64,000 nucleotides of DNA from Maribacter vaceletii. GTDB taxonomy: Bacteria; Bacteroidota; Bacteroidia; Flavobacteriales; Flavobacteriaceae. This document shows, one piece after another, positions 27,361 through 35,595 of the stretch. The stretch's first letter is position 1. Each line of letters begins with the position of its first letter. The notes below the pieces were generated by a model, which had not been told where the DNA came from, did not search any database, and worked only from the letters and a program-made list of their open reading frames with translations. A program made the position numbers and the translations under genes. The stretch spans positions 1,723,735 to 1,787,734 of the forward strand of contig NZ_RBIQ01000007.1 of the NCBI RefSeq assembly GCF_003634105.1, in the 5' to 3' direction.

Positions 27361-28851
27361 TTATTTATTCACTTTTGGTTCTTGTAATTCCGAATGAGTC
27401 TTTCTTCCCTCTCTAACTGTTATATCAATAATTTCTTCAATGTCTTTTTTTGTGGTTCTAAAATTGACAACACAAGCTCTTAAACAATACATTTCATTTA
27501 CAATAGCATTTGATAAAAACAACTCACCGCCAGTTTGTAATTCATTCAATAATTCCTCATTTAGTTTATTTAAATATTCATTGTCCTTTTCAAAGTTTAG
27601 TGGCATATATCTAAAAGTTGTAATACTTAAATTTTGAGAAACTGCTTCTAATTCGGGATGCTTTTTAGATAGGTCAAATAACACTTCTGAGAGTTCAATA
27701 TCTTCACTTATAAGTTTTTCATAACCACTTCTGCCAACTTGCTGTAATGATAACCAAACCTTCAAGGCTCTAAATCCACGCGAGTTTTGAAGTCCATATT
27801 CATAAAAGTTTTGAGCAATTTCGTTTTCACTTTTGCTAAAGTTGTAATATTCAGGATGTGAACTATATGTATCTATTAGGTGCTGAGGGTTTTTAACCAA
27901 AGTACAACCAGCTTCAAGTGGGCTGTATAACCATTTATGTGGGTCAAGAGCAATAGAATCCGCTTCTGAAAGACTCTCAAATAGGTTTTTGTATTTTGGA
28001 ATAACCGTAGCTGGAATACCATAAGCTCCATCGATGTGAAACCATAAATCATACTCTATACAAATAGTTGAAATGCCTTTCAAATCATCAACCACTCCAG
28101 TACTAACATCACCCGCAGTACCGATAACCATAATTGGCTTAAAACCATTTTTTATATCTTCTTTAATTGTTTCAACTAGTACTTTATTGTTCATTTTATT
28201 TGAAGAATCAGTTTGAATCCATCGAACAGATTTTGTGCCTAAACCAAATAATATGGCTGCTTTGTCAATCCAGGTATGTGTGGTTTTAGAACAATAAATA
28301 GTTAGCTTTTGCGGTATATTTGAAAGTCCATTTTCTTTTATGCTTTTAGGTGCTTTAGCTGTTCTGGCGGCTAAAAATGCTGTAAAATTTGCCATATTTC
28401 CCCCGCTCACTAAAATGCCTCCGTAGTTAGGTGAAACACCAATGAACTCTGCAAGCCATTGAATAGTTTGTTTCTCAATTTCAGTAGCCATTGGGCTTAA
28501 AATATGCGCTCCAACGTTTGGATTTACAGATGCTGCTAATAAATCTGCTAAGGCCCCAATTGGGGCAGCAGATGAAGTAATATAGCCTAAGAATTTAGGG
28601 TGTCCGTTAAGTAATGAATGGTTAAGTAATAAGTCCGTTGTTCTGGTAATCAATTCGGTTGCGGGTATTCCCATTTCTGGCAATGAAGTGTTTCCTAATA
28701 TACTTTGTAATTGACTTGGACTTTCTTTTACAGTAACAGGTTTTTTATCAATGTTAGAAAGGAATTCAGAAATATCATCTATTAATTGATGTCCGATTTT
28801 CCGAAACTCTTCTTTGTTGATTTCTATTGAATTATTTCGATTTCCATCCAT
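27361..28851 (-). CDS. PLP-dependent amino acid decarboxylase (group II)
   Basis: 496 residues, aromatic-L-amino-acid / glutamate decarboxylase family. The N-terminal NGHPKFLGYITSSAAP substrate loop, the DxA motif WFHIDGAYG, and the PLP lysine Lys306 in SIALDPHKWLYSPLEAGC are intact. It produces an amine plus CO2; an aromatic substrate is a reasonable guess. The stop codon lies against the cassette-end repeat, as in compact integron cassettes. Single gene in a putative 1.56-kb cassette. Confidence 0.88.
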   Translation of the reverse strand: MDGNRNNSIEINKEEFRKIGHQLIDDISEFLSNIDKKPVTVKESPSQLQSILGNTSLPEMGIPATELITRTTDLLLNHSLLNGHPKFLGYITSSAAPIGALADLLAASVNPNVGAHILSPMATEIEKQTIQWLAEFIGVSPNYGGILVSGGNMANFTAFLAARTAKAPKSIKENGLSNIPQKLTIYCSKTTHTWIDKAAILFGLGTKSVRWIQTDSSNKMNNKVLVETIKEDIKNGFKPIMVIGTAGDVSTGVVDDLKGISTICIEYDLWFHIDGAYGIPATVIPKYKNLFESLSEADSIALDPHKWLYSPLEAGCTLVKNPQHLIDTYSSHPEYYNFSKSENEIAQNFYEYGLQNSRGFRALKVWLSLQQVGRSGYEKLISEDIELSEVLFDLSKKHPELEAVSQNLSITTFRYMPLNFEKDNEYLNKLNEELLNELQTGGELFLSNAIVNEMYCLRACVVNFRTTKKDIEEIIDITVREGRKTHSELQEPKVNK

Positions 28852-28872
28852 AATGTTATATTTTACCCTAAT

Positions 28873-29100
28873 GTGTTACAAGGTCTCGGCTATGGCAAGT
28901 AGGGCAGGCAAGGAAACTTTTCGTTTCCGTCTGCGCACTTAGCGAAAGCATTTTGTTTTGTTTTAATTTTTCTGTCCAAAGCAAAATCCCAATGATTTTG
29001 CGGACATCATAAAAATACACAAACCATTCGTTTAAACCCAAACCACCGCATTACGTTTATGTTTTGTTGTCAAACGTAGTTTATGTTCAGATTGGCACGT
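28873..29100. repeat. attC-like site 4, long structured spacer
   Basis: About 230 nt without a gene. From left: GTGTTACAA (mate of 27351-27359), GGCTAT, hairpin GGAAAC-TTTTC-GTTTCC near 28911-28928, hairpin GCAAAATC-CCAAT-GATTTTGC (28981-29001) closed by GTCC/GGAC, inverted TACGTTT/AAACGTA, and TTGGCA (29092-29097), which pairs with the VOC2 start. Inverted repeats throughout suggest a folded single strand. Confidence 0.5.
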
Positions 29101-29107
29101 AACTATT

Positions 29108-29521
29108 TCAGTCCAAAACTCCTTTATTCTTTTCATTTGGTTCCAGTAAATCCCACATATTACCGTACAAATCCTCAAAAACCGCAACCATTCCATAGTC
29201 CATTTGTTCCGGTGGTCTAACGAATTTTATTTCTCTATCTACCATTTTCTTATAATCTCTCCAAAAATTGTCTGTAAATAGAAATAAAAAAACTCGACCA
29301 CCTGATTGGTTTCCTATACTTGCAGCTTGTTGCTCATTTGCAGCTTTTGCAAGCAATAAACAACATTCTTTTGCTCCATTAGGCGCAACCATAACCCATC
29401 GTTTTTCCTCCGTCAATTTTGTGTCCTCAATAAGTTTGAAGTCCAACTTTTTGGTGTAGAATTCGATAGCTTCATCATAGTCCTTAACAACTAATGCAAT
29501 ATGTGCAATCCTTTGTTTCAA
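29108..29521 (-). CDS. VOC/glyoxalase-family protein (VOC2)
   Basis: 137 residues. A single VOC domain: RIAHIALVVKDYDEAIEFYT at the N-terminus with a possible metal His, and AVFEDLYGNMWDLLEP with the conserved C-terminal Glu. The start is TTG at 29521, because the upstream ATG reads into a stop after two codons. It is alone in a putative 687-bp cassette (28882-29568). Confidence 0.85.
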   Translation of the reverse strand: MKQRIAHIALVVKDYDEAIEFYTKKLDFKLIEDTKLTEEKRWVMVAPNGAKECCLLLAKAANEQQAASIGNQSGGRVFLFLFTDNFWRDYKKMVDREIKFVRPPEQMDYGMVAVFEDLYGNMWDLLEPNEKNKGVLD

Positions 29522-29559
29522 TCGTGAATTTTTAGTCCATCTATAAATTTTTCCACTAT

Positions 29560-29694
29560 GTTTGCCAACGGTTTGTGTATGGTTTGTTACGGAAAATCAG
29601 TTAGGATTTTCCGACGTATTGGCAAGTTAATTAATTCAAGGGAATTCCTGCGAAGGAATTCCCTTGAATTAATTATACACGTTGTTGTATGTAG
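29560..29694. repeat. attC-like site 5 with two large hairpins
   Basis: From left: TTTGCCAAC (VOC2 start arm), CGG, TTTGTGTAT, hairpin CGGAAAATC-AGTTAG-GATTTTCCG (29590-29613), a 22-bp perfect hairpin (29628-29675, loop GCGA), ATACAC, GTTG, then GTTGTATGTA (29684-29693), the mate of 32592-32601. The GTGTAT/ATACAC boxes pair within the site. The neighbouring coding sequence uses the right arm as its last codons. Confidence 0.6.
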
Positions 29695-30547
29695 TTTTTT
29701 TTATGTCATACTTAAACTGTAATACTCTTAAGTTCCATAATGTTAAGGTCTGTATTGCCGTTATTCTTTCATTTTCCGAGCTGACAACAAGTTTGTCCTT
29801 AAATGACATAATGAATTTAGTCCATAAGTTTCCTTTAGAATCTTTTAATAGAAAATAAAAACCACTATCTCCAATTTTTCTACCTGACGAATTTAAAATG
29901 AGTTCACCATTTTCGCCAACGATTGGATTTAATATAACCGTTGCACTTCCGTTTGGTAAAGGGAAAATAGCTTTGATACAATTTTGTCCGTTTGGAATTG
30001 TACATGCTTCATAAACACCTGAATAAACAACTTGCTTAGATTTTTTGAAAGTCCTTAACCATATAGTTCGTTTAACTTCTTTTGTGTTTTTATTTATCAA
30101 ATGAATTATTTCACTATTTAAAGCTGTAGATTCTTTACTATTATCCATCGGAATATTTAATTGTTCAATACGATTGCTAAACAATATTTTTAATAAAACT
30201 CCAAATGCTTTAAACAAGGGATTCCATTTAACGATTATATCAAAATTATAATTACTTGTATTTTCGTAAAAGTCAATTACTTTTTTGGATAATCGGTTAA
30301 GTTCTTTTTCTGTTAAGTTTAATTGATTAATGGAATTCAATAAGCCTTTATCAATTTGCTTTTTGTCTATAATTAATTGTTCTTTTTTTGCTAATTGCTC
30401 TATAAATTTTAAGCCAATTCCATTAGTTTTTCCAAAAGGACCTAAAAGCCATTTGTAATCTTTAGCAAGGATTTTTTTTCCGAATAGTATAACCCATTGT
30501 TGAGTTATCCAATCTTGAAAGTTTTGTTTTAAAGAAGCAATTCCCAT
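29669..30547 (-). CDS. Uncharacterised protein, partner of a CrtA-like protein
   Basis: 292 residues, no signal peptide, and not recognised. The first 130 residues are helical (WLLGPFGKTNGIGLKFIEQL; LLNSINQLNLTEKELNRLSK). The second half is beta-rich (VVYSGVYEACTIPNGQNCIK; FPLPNGSATVILNPIVGENG). It follows the CrtA-like gene by 9 nt and shares its cassette, so the two probably act together. The last codons (TTYNNVYN) are supplied by the repeat arm of site 5. Confidence 0.65.
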   Translation of the reverse strand: MGIASLKQNFQDWITQQWVILFGKKILAKDYKWLLGPFGKTNGIGLKFIEQLAKKEQLIIDKKQIDKGLLNSINQLNLTEKELNRLSKKVIDFYENTSNYNFDIIVKWNPLFKAFGVLLKILFSNRIEQLNIPMDNSKESTALNSEIIHLINKNTKEVKRTIWLRTFKKSKQVVYSGVYEACTIPNGQNCIKAIFPLPNGSATVILNPIVGENGELILNSSGRKIGDSGFYFLLKDSKGNLWTKFIMSFKDKLVVSSENERITAIQTLTLWNLRVLQFKYDIKKTTYNNVYN

Positions 30548-30556
30548 TTACTTTGG

Positions 30557-31267
30557 TTATTTATTTTTAAGGTTTGGGATGTAACTTTCTTGTCCATTCC
30601 AAAAACCAAATTCAGCAATAGGTTTAAAACGTAATGTCGTGAATTCAAAATGGAAGTTTTTTCGTTCTCTTTCCTTCATTGCATCTGAATGTCTTTTCGG
30701 TTTTGGCATATCACTATGTCCGTGAACCATATTAGTCATTTCTTTCTCAGTTTTCCATATAGAAAATGTAGATACTATATTTGGGAATTTAATTGATGCT
30801 AATGAAAGTAACGTTCCAGTGTGGTCTCTTACTAACTTCTCTACGGGTCTTCCCCAACGTAAGAATCTTGGAATAGCAAAAGGTTTCATTCTTGCGATTG
30901 TAACAGCAACAACTGGAGATGCTTTGTTTTCCAACTTTGTCTTTTGTTCAGGGATTTTATATCCGCTTATTTTTCCCCATTCTCTCATGAATTCTAATCG
31001 AACATGCCAACCTTTAGTCAATATTTTCCCGAATTTTTCTTCCTTTAAGTAGCTTTCAAGAGCATTTTCATTTTCCCATTGTGCAAAAATTGCGACTTGC
31101 TTTATAAGAAACCTTGAAGATGACATGATTGGAGAGCCTAATGTCATCGCTGTCATATATTCAGAATGTATTAGACCTTCAGTTTTTTTGTCAATTGGGT
31201 TAGAAAATAATCCTTTTATCGCCAAACTATATGGTATTTTGACAAGGTGATAAGAGAATATATTCAT
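30557..31267 (-). CDS. CrtA-like (spheroidene monooxygenase family) protein
   Basis: 236 residues. The C-terminal signature HSDAMKERERKNFHFEFTTLRF is characteristic of the CrtA/spheroidene monooxygenase family, which also includes many haem-binding proteins outside carotenoid pathways. No other carotenoid genes are nearby, so a carotenoid role is not supported. The ATG at 31267 lies 37 nt from the left end of an IS481 element, which separates the gene from its cassette start and probably from its original promoter. Confidence 0.78.
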   Translation of the reverse strand: MNIFSYHLVKIPYSLAIKGLFSNPIDKKTEGLIHSEYMTAMTLGSPIMSSSRFLIKQVAIFAQWENENALESYLKEEKFGKILTKGWHVRLEFMREWGKISGYKIPEQKTKLENKASPVVAVTIARMKPFAIPRFLRWGRPVEKLVRDHTGTLLSLASIKFPNIVSTFSIWKTEKEMTNMVHGHSDMPKPKRHSDAMKERERKNFHFEFTTLRFKPIAEFGFWNGQESYIPNLKNK

Positions 31268-31304
31268 TGTTTATTGATGATTTTTGTTGTGCTTCAAATG
31301 TTCG

Positions 31305-32580
31305 TAAAGGGAGATAGTTTACACAAGTTAAAGATTAGGGTTTACACTAAATTAGTTTCTAACCTAGTGGATTGTTGTTTGTTTCTAAGATGTTTTTCAT
31401 CAAAGTATCCTAAAAGTACGTTTCTATAAAATACTTTCCAAATTCCATTTCCAAGGTTTTCAATAGCAGCATATTTTCCTTTTAAAGCTGCAGACACATA
31501 TACCCAATAATAGGACTTCCATCTAATAGCTCCACTTTCTGTTACTTTAAGAACTTTATACTTAGTATCATAATCAAAGTTAGGTATTCTTTCCGGAAAA
31601 GCTCTGGTAGAAAAGTCATGTATATCGGCAGGTGTTTTCATGCCTAATGCTTCATGTGGTCTTATGTTATTATACTCCTTTACAAAGTGATTTAATCGAC
31701 GTTGTTGTGCCTTTAGATCAAATGCAGAAGGTTTAGCACAAGCGGCCTTTAAATCACGATGCATACGTTCATGTCTTCCATTTTGTTGGGGACTGGCAGG
31801 GTCAGAAAATACTGGAGCAATACCAAGTTCTATAAACCAATACGAGAGTTGCGTAAATCGTTGAATAGCTCTAACAGAACCAAAAGGACTTCCATTGTCA
31901 GTGTGTATTTGTTTAGGGATACCATATATTCTAAAAACCCTTTTAAATTCAGCCTTAGCAGACTTTAAGTTTTCTTTATAGTGACCTTTGGCTGTGAATA
32001 AGAATCGACTTCTAGAGTCTGCAATTGTCAAAGGATGACAATAAATTTTATTCCCCATTAAGAACTTTCCTTTGTAATCAGCACTCCATACTTCATTACA
32101 AGATTTAGGGTCAAAAATAGGGTGGACTGGTTTAACTCTTCGCATTCTTTTTTGAGGACATACTAAACCGTTCCTTTTAAGAATATTGTGAACCGTAACC
32201 ACCGAAGGCACTTCTTGGGATGTAAATTCTTTAAACAATAATTCTCTTATTTTCTTAGCTCCCCAAAGCTTGTATTTCTTTTTTAATTTTAAAATACTTT
32301 CAACGATATTCTCCTTGGTTGCATTTGGGTGTTTTCCAGGAGCTCTAGAGTGTTTTTTTAAGCCTTCAAAACCTTGATTTTCAAATCTGCTTATTAATTT
32401 ATAAGCCGTAGGCCTAGAGATTTCAAAAGTTCTACATAATTCCGTTATGGTATACTTTCCTGTACGCCATTCACAAATAAATTCGATTTTTTGTTCCATA
32501 GTAGTTGTTTCTTTCCAAGGCATAATTTCTGGTTTTATTCAGAAAATTAGTCTTTAAAAAGTGTAAACTATGTGCCTTTA
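31305..32580 (-). mobile_element. IS481-family insertion sequence
   Basis: 1276-bp element bounded by imperfect 20-bp inverted repeats: TAAAGGGAGATAGTTTACAC at 31305-31324 and the complement of TAAAGGCACATAGTTTACAC at 32561-32580 (18 of 20 match). It holds one transposase gene. No clear target duplication is visible. It is inserted inside the CrtA-like cassette, 37 nt upstream of that gene. Confidence 0.88.
31342..32523 (-). CDS. IS481-family DDE transposase
   Basis: 393 residues. N-terminal helix-turn-helix (GKYTITELCRTFEISRPTAY), then an rve integrase core: the first Asp in EVWSADYKGKF, the second in QIHTDNGSPFGS, and the Glu in QNGRHERMHRDLK. C-terminal RPHEALGMKTPADI is typical. The frame is intact and it lies between matched terminal repeats, so the element may still be active. 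Confidence 0.95.
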   Translation of the reverse strand: MPWKETTTMEQKIEFICEWRTGKYTITELCRTFEISRPTAYKLISRFENQGFEGLKKHSRAPGKHPNATKENIVESILKLKKKYKLWGAKKIRELLFKEFTSQEVPSVVTVHNILKRNGLVCPQKRMRRVKPVHPIFDPKSCNEVWSADYKGKFLMGNKIYCHPLTIADSRSRFLFTAKGHYKENLKSAKAEFKRVFRIYGIPKQIHTDNGSPFGSVRAIQRFTQLSYWFIELGIAPVFSDPASPQQNGRHERMHRDLKAACAKPSAFDLKAQQRRLNHFVKEYNNIRPHEALGMKTPADIHDFSTRAFPERIPNFDYDTKYKVLKVTESGAIRWKSYYWVYVSAALKGKYAAIENLGNGIWKVFYRNVLLGYFDEKHLRNKQQSTRLETNLV

Positions 32581-32591
32581 ACGTACCAAAT

Positions 32592-32731
32592 TACATACAA
32601 CGGTTTGTGTATGATTAGTAGCGAATTTATATGCACTACTATTCTGAAAGTAATTTACAAAATAAAAAAGAATAGCGATTTGAATTAAAACCCAAATCGC
32701 TATTACTCATACACGTAGTTAACTAACGTGC
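32592..32731. repeat. attC-like site 6
   Basis: TACATACAAC (32592-32601, mate of 29684-29693), CGG, TTTGTGTAT, inverted TAGTAG/CTACTA, a 12-bp hairpin AATAGCGATTTG/CAAATCGCTATT (32671-32704), ATACAC, then GTTAACTAACGTGC (32718-32731). The GTGTAT/ATACAC boxes pair across the site, as in site 5. Confidence 0.6.
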
Positions 32732-32773
32732 TACCAACCAATTAATCAAATTTTTTATTAAGCAGTGTTCACT

Positions 32774-33193
32774 TTATTGTTTGTTATTCTGAATATGTTC
32801 TATTACTCCAGATTGAAAACCGAGAAAGGGTTTTTCATTGCCATATTTAGAAATCACAGACACTTTAACTGTATTACTGTTAAAATTATAAACCTGTGTT
32901 ACAAAATTCTCCGTATCTGGTTCATGCCAATTAACTAGATAAATGCCTGAATCTATTTTTGTTGATTTGTATGGATACGTTTGGGCTGGTTTGCCTGCAT
33001 TTCTACCATTTAACCACTTATAGGTTAATGAATCATGCGCAAATGAAATGTCTATTGCTCCTGCATTTTGGTATTGGAATGTAAAACTTGTGCCATCTAA
33101 AAGATGTTCCTCTTTGTCTAGACTAGTATTTGTCTGAGCAAATGTTGTCAAGCTTATTAGTAAAAGGATTACTATGAATATTGATTTTTTCAT
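32774..33193 (-). CDS. Secreted MoaF-related domain protein, copy 1
   Basis: 139 residues from the ATG at 33193, which starts a signal peptide (MKKSIFIVILLLISLTTFAQ). The beta-rich body (GTSFTFQYQNAGAIDISF; KSTKIDSGIYLVNWHEPDTE; QVYNFNSNTVKVSVISKYG) resembles MoaF-related calycin-like domains that bind small molecules. It is nearly identical to the protein at 34092, so the pair is a recent duplication. Ligand unknown. Last gene of the AraC-associated group. Confidence 0.65.
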   Translation of the reverse strand: MKKSIFIVILLLISLTTFAQTNTSLDKEEHLLDGTSFTFQYQNAGAIDISFAHDSLTYKWLNGRNAGKPAQTYPYKSTKIDSGIYLVNWHEPDTENFVTQVYNFNSNTVKVSVISKYGNEKPFLGFQSGVIEHIQNNKQ

Positions 33194-33198
33194 GATAT

Positions 33199-33624
33199 TT
33201 ATTTTTGTGATAGTTTTTTTGTTATTCTTAGTACTGTAACAAAAGCCCAAACTTCAATAGCTACAATTATTAAGTGTATCCCTAAGTCAACCATTGGGGA
33301 AGCTGGGGCGTTTAATACTGGATATAACGGGTCAATGATTGTTTCTAAGCCTTCCCTTAATACATTCATGATTAGTATAATTATATACTGTTTTGGGCTT
33401 TGTGTAATCATAACATAAATTGAAATTATAGCCATGACTAAGGTTCTTGCACCCATTTCGTAAATTAGGTTTAAGTTTGGTATTCCTTCCACTTGTATAC
33501 CTGAATTTACTATCATCTGGTGATTTAAGAAATACATATAAACTTGACCTAACATGATTAGGATTAAGATACTTTGCATAATATTTACCCAAAGTGGAAT
33601 TTGAGTTTTATTAAGTGTTGTCAA
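33199..33624 (-). CDS. Four-TM membrane protein, unknown
   Basis: 141 residues with four hydrophobic segments (IMQSILILIMLGQVYMYF; GARTLVMAIISIYVMI; YIIILIMNVLREGLE; GIHLIIVAIEVWAFVTVL). I do not recognise the family. The start is a TTG at 33624 (MTTLNKTQIPLWVNIM); the first ATG downstream (MQSI) would remove 15 residues. It lies 5 nt from the MoaF-like copy 1 and 26 nt from a broken membrane-protein gene, in one transcript. Confidence 0.6.
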   Translation of the reverse strand: MTTLNKTQIPLWVNIMQSILILIMLGQVYMYFLNHQMIVNSGIQVEGIPNLNLIYEMGARTLVMAIISIYVMITQSPKQYIIILIMNVLREGLETIIDPLYPVLNAPASPMVDLGIHLIIVAIEVWAFVTVLRITKKLSQK

Positions 33625-33650
33625 TTTATATTTCTTTTTTAGTTAAAAAT

Positions 33651-34049
33651 TTATTCTTTTAATCTTCCAATACTACTAAGTATAGCAGCAATTATCCATA
33701 AAAGAGGGCCTAATGCGCCTGGCCATATACCAATATAACCTGGTAACATAATTGTTAGAATAAATCCTATATCTCCTATACTTACAACTATAAGGTTTAG
33801 CCAATATCCAAGTTTGTTGTTTTTCCAAATAAATATACAACCAATAACAATTCCGAATAAAGCAAAGAATACAAGGTTATAGGCATCTTATAATACACGC
33901 CCTTTAATCATTCCTTCGTCTATTGACTGAGCCAAATCATATACCTGTTTGGCAGAGTATAGGTGTAGTATACCCCAAAGCACGTATACCACAGCAGCTA
34001 TTTTAGCATAAATTATGCCTGATTTTTTGCTATTTATTCGTTGTTTCAT
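33651..34049 (-). pseudogene. Small membrane protein gene with an in-frame stop
   Basis: Reading from the ATG at 34049 (MKQRINSKKSGIIYAKIAAV) gives 53 residues and then a TAA at 33888-33890. The same frame continues unbroken for another 78 residues (DAYNLVFFALFGIVIGCIF; then VSIGDIGFILTIMLPGYIG) to a TAA at 33651. One nonsense change (for example CAA to TAA) splits a 132-codon gene with about four hydrophobic segments. It lies between the two MoaF-like copies. A sequencing error would also explain it. Confidence 0.75.
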
Positions 34050-34091
34050 TATAAGTAAATTTTAATTTTTATGATTAGTATTGAGATATAA

Positions 34092-34505
34092 TCAATTTCT
34101 AATCACATGTTCAATTACACCAGATTGAAAGCCTAAAAAGGGTATTTCACTACCATATTTAGAAATAACAGATACTTTAACTGAATTACTGTTAAAATTA
34201 TAAACCTGTGTGACAAAATTCTCCGTATCTGGTTCATGCCAATTAACTAAATAAATGCCTGAATCTATTTTTGTTGATTTATACGGATAAGTTTGAGCTG
34301 GTTTGCCTGCATTTTTACCATTTAACCACTTATAGGTTAATGAATCATTCGTAAATGAAATATCAACAGCTCCTGCGTTTTGGTATTGAAACGTAAAACT
34401 TGTTCCATCAAGTAAATGTTCTTCTTTATCTAAACTAGTAGTGTTCTGTGAAAAGGATGTTAATCCTAGAGAAATAAAAAATATTAAAAGTGTTGCTTTT
34501 TTCAT
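34092..34505 (-). CDS. Secreted MoaF-related domain protein, copy 2
   Basis: 137 residues with a signal peptide (LLIFFISLGLTSFSQ). Almost every residue of the mature part matches copy 1 at 32774 (for example KPAQTYPYKSTKIDSGIYLV in both), with differences mainly in the signal peptide and last residues. Probably a small-ligand-binding beta-barrel. It sits 23 nt downstream of a SnoaL-like gene in the same transcript. Confidence 0.65.
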   Translation of the reverse strand: MKKATLLIFFISLGLTSFSQNTTSLDKEEHLLDGTSFTFQYQNAGAVDISFTNDSLTYKWLNGKNAGKPAQTYPYKSTKIDSGIYLVNWHEPDTENFVTQVYNFNSNSVKVSVISKYGSEIPFLGFQSGVIEHVIRN

Positions 34506-34528
34506 AATTATTAGTTTTTTAAGTTGTT

Positions 34529-35080
34529 TTATTTGTGATAAGTTTTTGATACTTCTAAGCTGTCTTCAAACCAGTTCCATAGAATTATTTTACCATTTTT
34601 AACCTTAACACGAAGCGCATATGTAAACTCTTTTGTGTCTTTTCCTGAATGGGTTAATTCACCAATCATTTGTCCAAAATATGCTGCTGTATTACCACTA
34701 GCAATAGCGTCTGTAGGTTCCCATTTTTTTGTTACAAAACCAGCCCCAAATGCAGGGAAAAACTCTTCTAGTATTGCTTTTTTTCCTTTCCAAGGTCCCA
34801 TCCATGGTAAACTTGAGTCTCCAGCATTTTGCCATACCATATCTTCATGCATTAGATTTTTCATTGCCTCCATATCTCCTTTACCCATTGCAGCCATGTA
34901 GGCATTTGCTATATCTAATGTTTTTTGTGACTCTTGAGCCAATATATCTGCTTCACTCATTTCTATAGTTTCTATTGTTGTTGCTGTTTGTTTTTCAGAA
35001 TTTTTATTATTCTTGTTTTCGGTATTGCAGCTTGTAAGTAAGAGAGCAATTCCAAAAATTGCGATTAGTTGATTTTTCAT
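34529..35080 (-). CDS. SnoaL/NTF2-like lipoprotein
   Basis: 183 residues. A lipoprotein signal (LIAIFGIALLLTSC) is followed by a spacer rich in Asn/Lys/Glu and an NTF2-like fold (about residues 50-180: AYMAAMGKGDMEAMKNLMHE; MVWQNAGDSSLPWMGPWKGK). Family members bind or isomerise small hydrophobic molecules. It follows another SnoaL-like gene by 10 nt. Confidence 0.8.
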   Translation of the reverse strand: MKNQLIAIFGIALLLTSCNTENKNNKNSEKQTATTIETIEMSEADILAQESQKTLDIANAYMAAMGKGDMEAMKNLMHEDMVWQNAGDSSLPWMGPWKGKKAILEEFFPAFGAGFVTKKWEPTDAIASGNTAAYFGQMIGELTHSGKDTKEFTYALRVKVKNGKIILWNWFEDSLEVSKTYHK

Positions 35081-35090
35081 TTTATTGATT

Positions 35091-35498
35091 TTATGATTTT
35101 AGTTGTTTCATTGCTGTTCCCCAATCTTCCAGGTGATATACTTCAATATCTTTTCCATCAATTATAGTGTGTATATCAATAGTCATGATACTGAATGATT
35201 TTGTTCCATCTGTAGGTAAGCCCATAAAATCACCATTTGGTGTTCCTGTAACAAGACTTCTCACAATAAATTTATTTCCTTCACTGAAAATTTCTTGTGG
35301 TTCCCATTTTAAATCTGGAATCAATTTCCAAAAGAATCCTAATTGTCCAATTAATTGCTCTTTGCTTTTGTTTTCAATTGAACCTTTAGAAACAAAATTG
35401 TCTGCTAGAATTTCGTTTAATACTACTTCCGGTGTAGTTTCAGTGTTAACTGTTAATGCTTTGTTGTAAAATGCACTTAATGCTTCTCTATTTTTCAT
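35091..35498 (-). CDS. SnoaL-like (ester cyclase) protein
   Basis: 135 residues, no signal peptide. NTF2-like fold with FFWKLIPDLKWEPQEIFSEG and GDFMGLPTDGTKSFSIMTID, the pattern of the predicted ester cyclase group. Probably binds a small polyketide-like or lipid ligand; the reaction is unknown. First gene of the 35498-32774 transcript, with a putative AraC-type site about 80 nt upstream. Confidence 0.8.
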   Translation of the reverse strand: MKNREALSAFYNKALTVNTETTPEVVLNEILADNFVSKGSIENKSKEQLIGQLGFFWKLIPDLKWEPQEIFSEGNKFIVRSLVTGTPNGDFMGLPTDGTKSFSIMTIDIHTIIDGKDIEVYHLEDWGTAMKQLKS

Positions 35499-35573
35499 AA
35501 TTTTAAGTTTGATTACTTTTAATACTACAAATTTAGATTGTTCAATTTGCTTACCTATGGTAAAAAGAAATCT

Positions 35574-35593
35574 AAAAACTGTAAAAAAGGGAA
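35574..35593 (-). promoter_or_regulatory. Shared AACTGTAAAAAA-type site A
   Basis: The plus-strand core AAAACTGTAAAAAAGGG is repeated almost exactly at 36307 and lies about 80 nt upstream of the ester-cyclase-like gene. It is a candidate binding site for the AraC regulator at 36328. Confidence 0.4.
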
Positions 35594-35595
35594 TG

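Noticed and set aside
30557..31267. Carotenoid monooxygenase role for the CrtA-like gene
   Set aside because: No carotenoid genes are nearby, and the family has many members outside this pathway.
31290..32590. Target-site duplication for the IS481 element
   Set aside because: Flanks read TGTTCG on the left and ACGTAC on the right; no convincing direct repeat.
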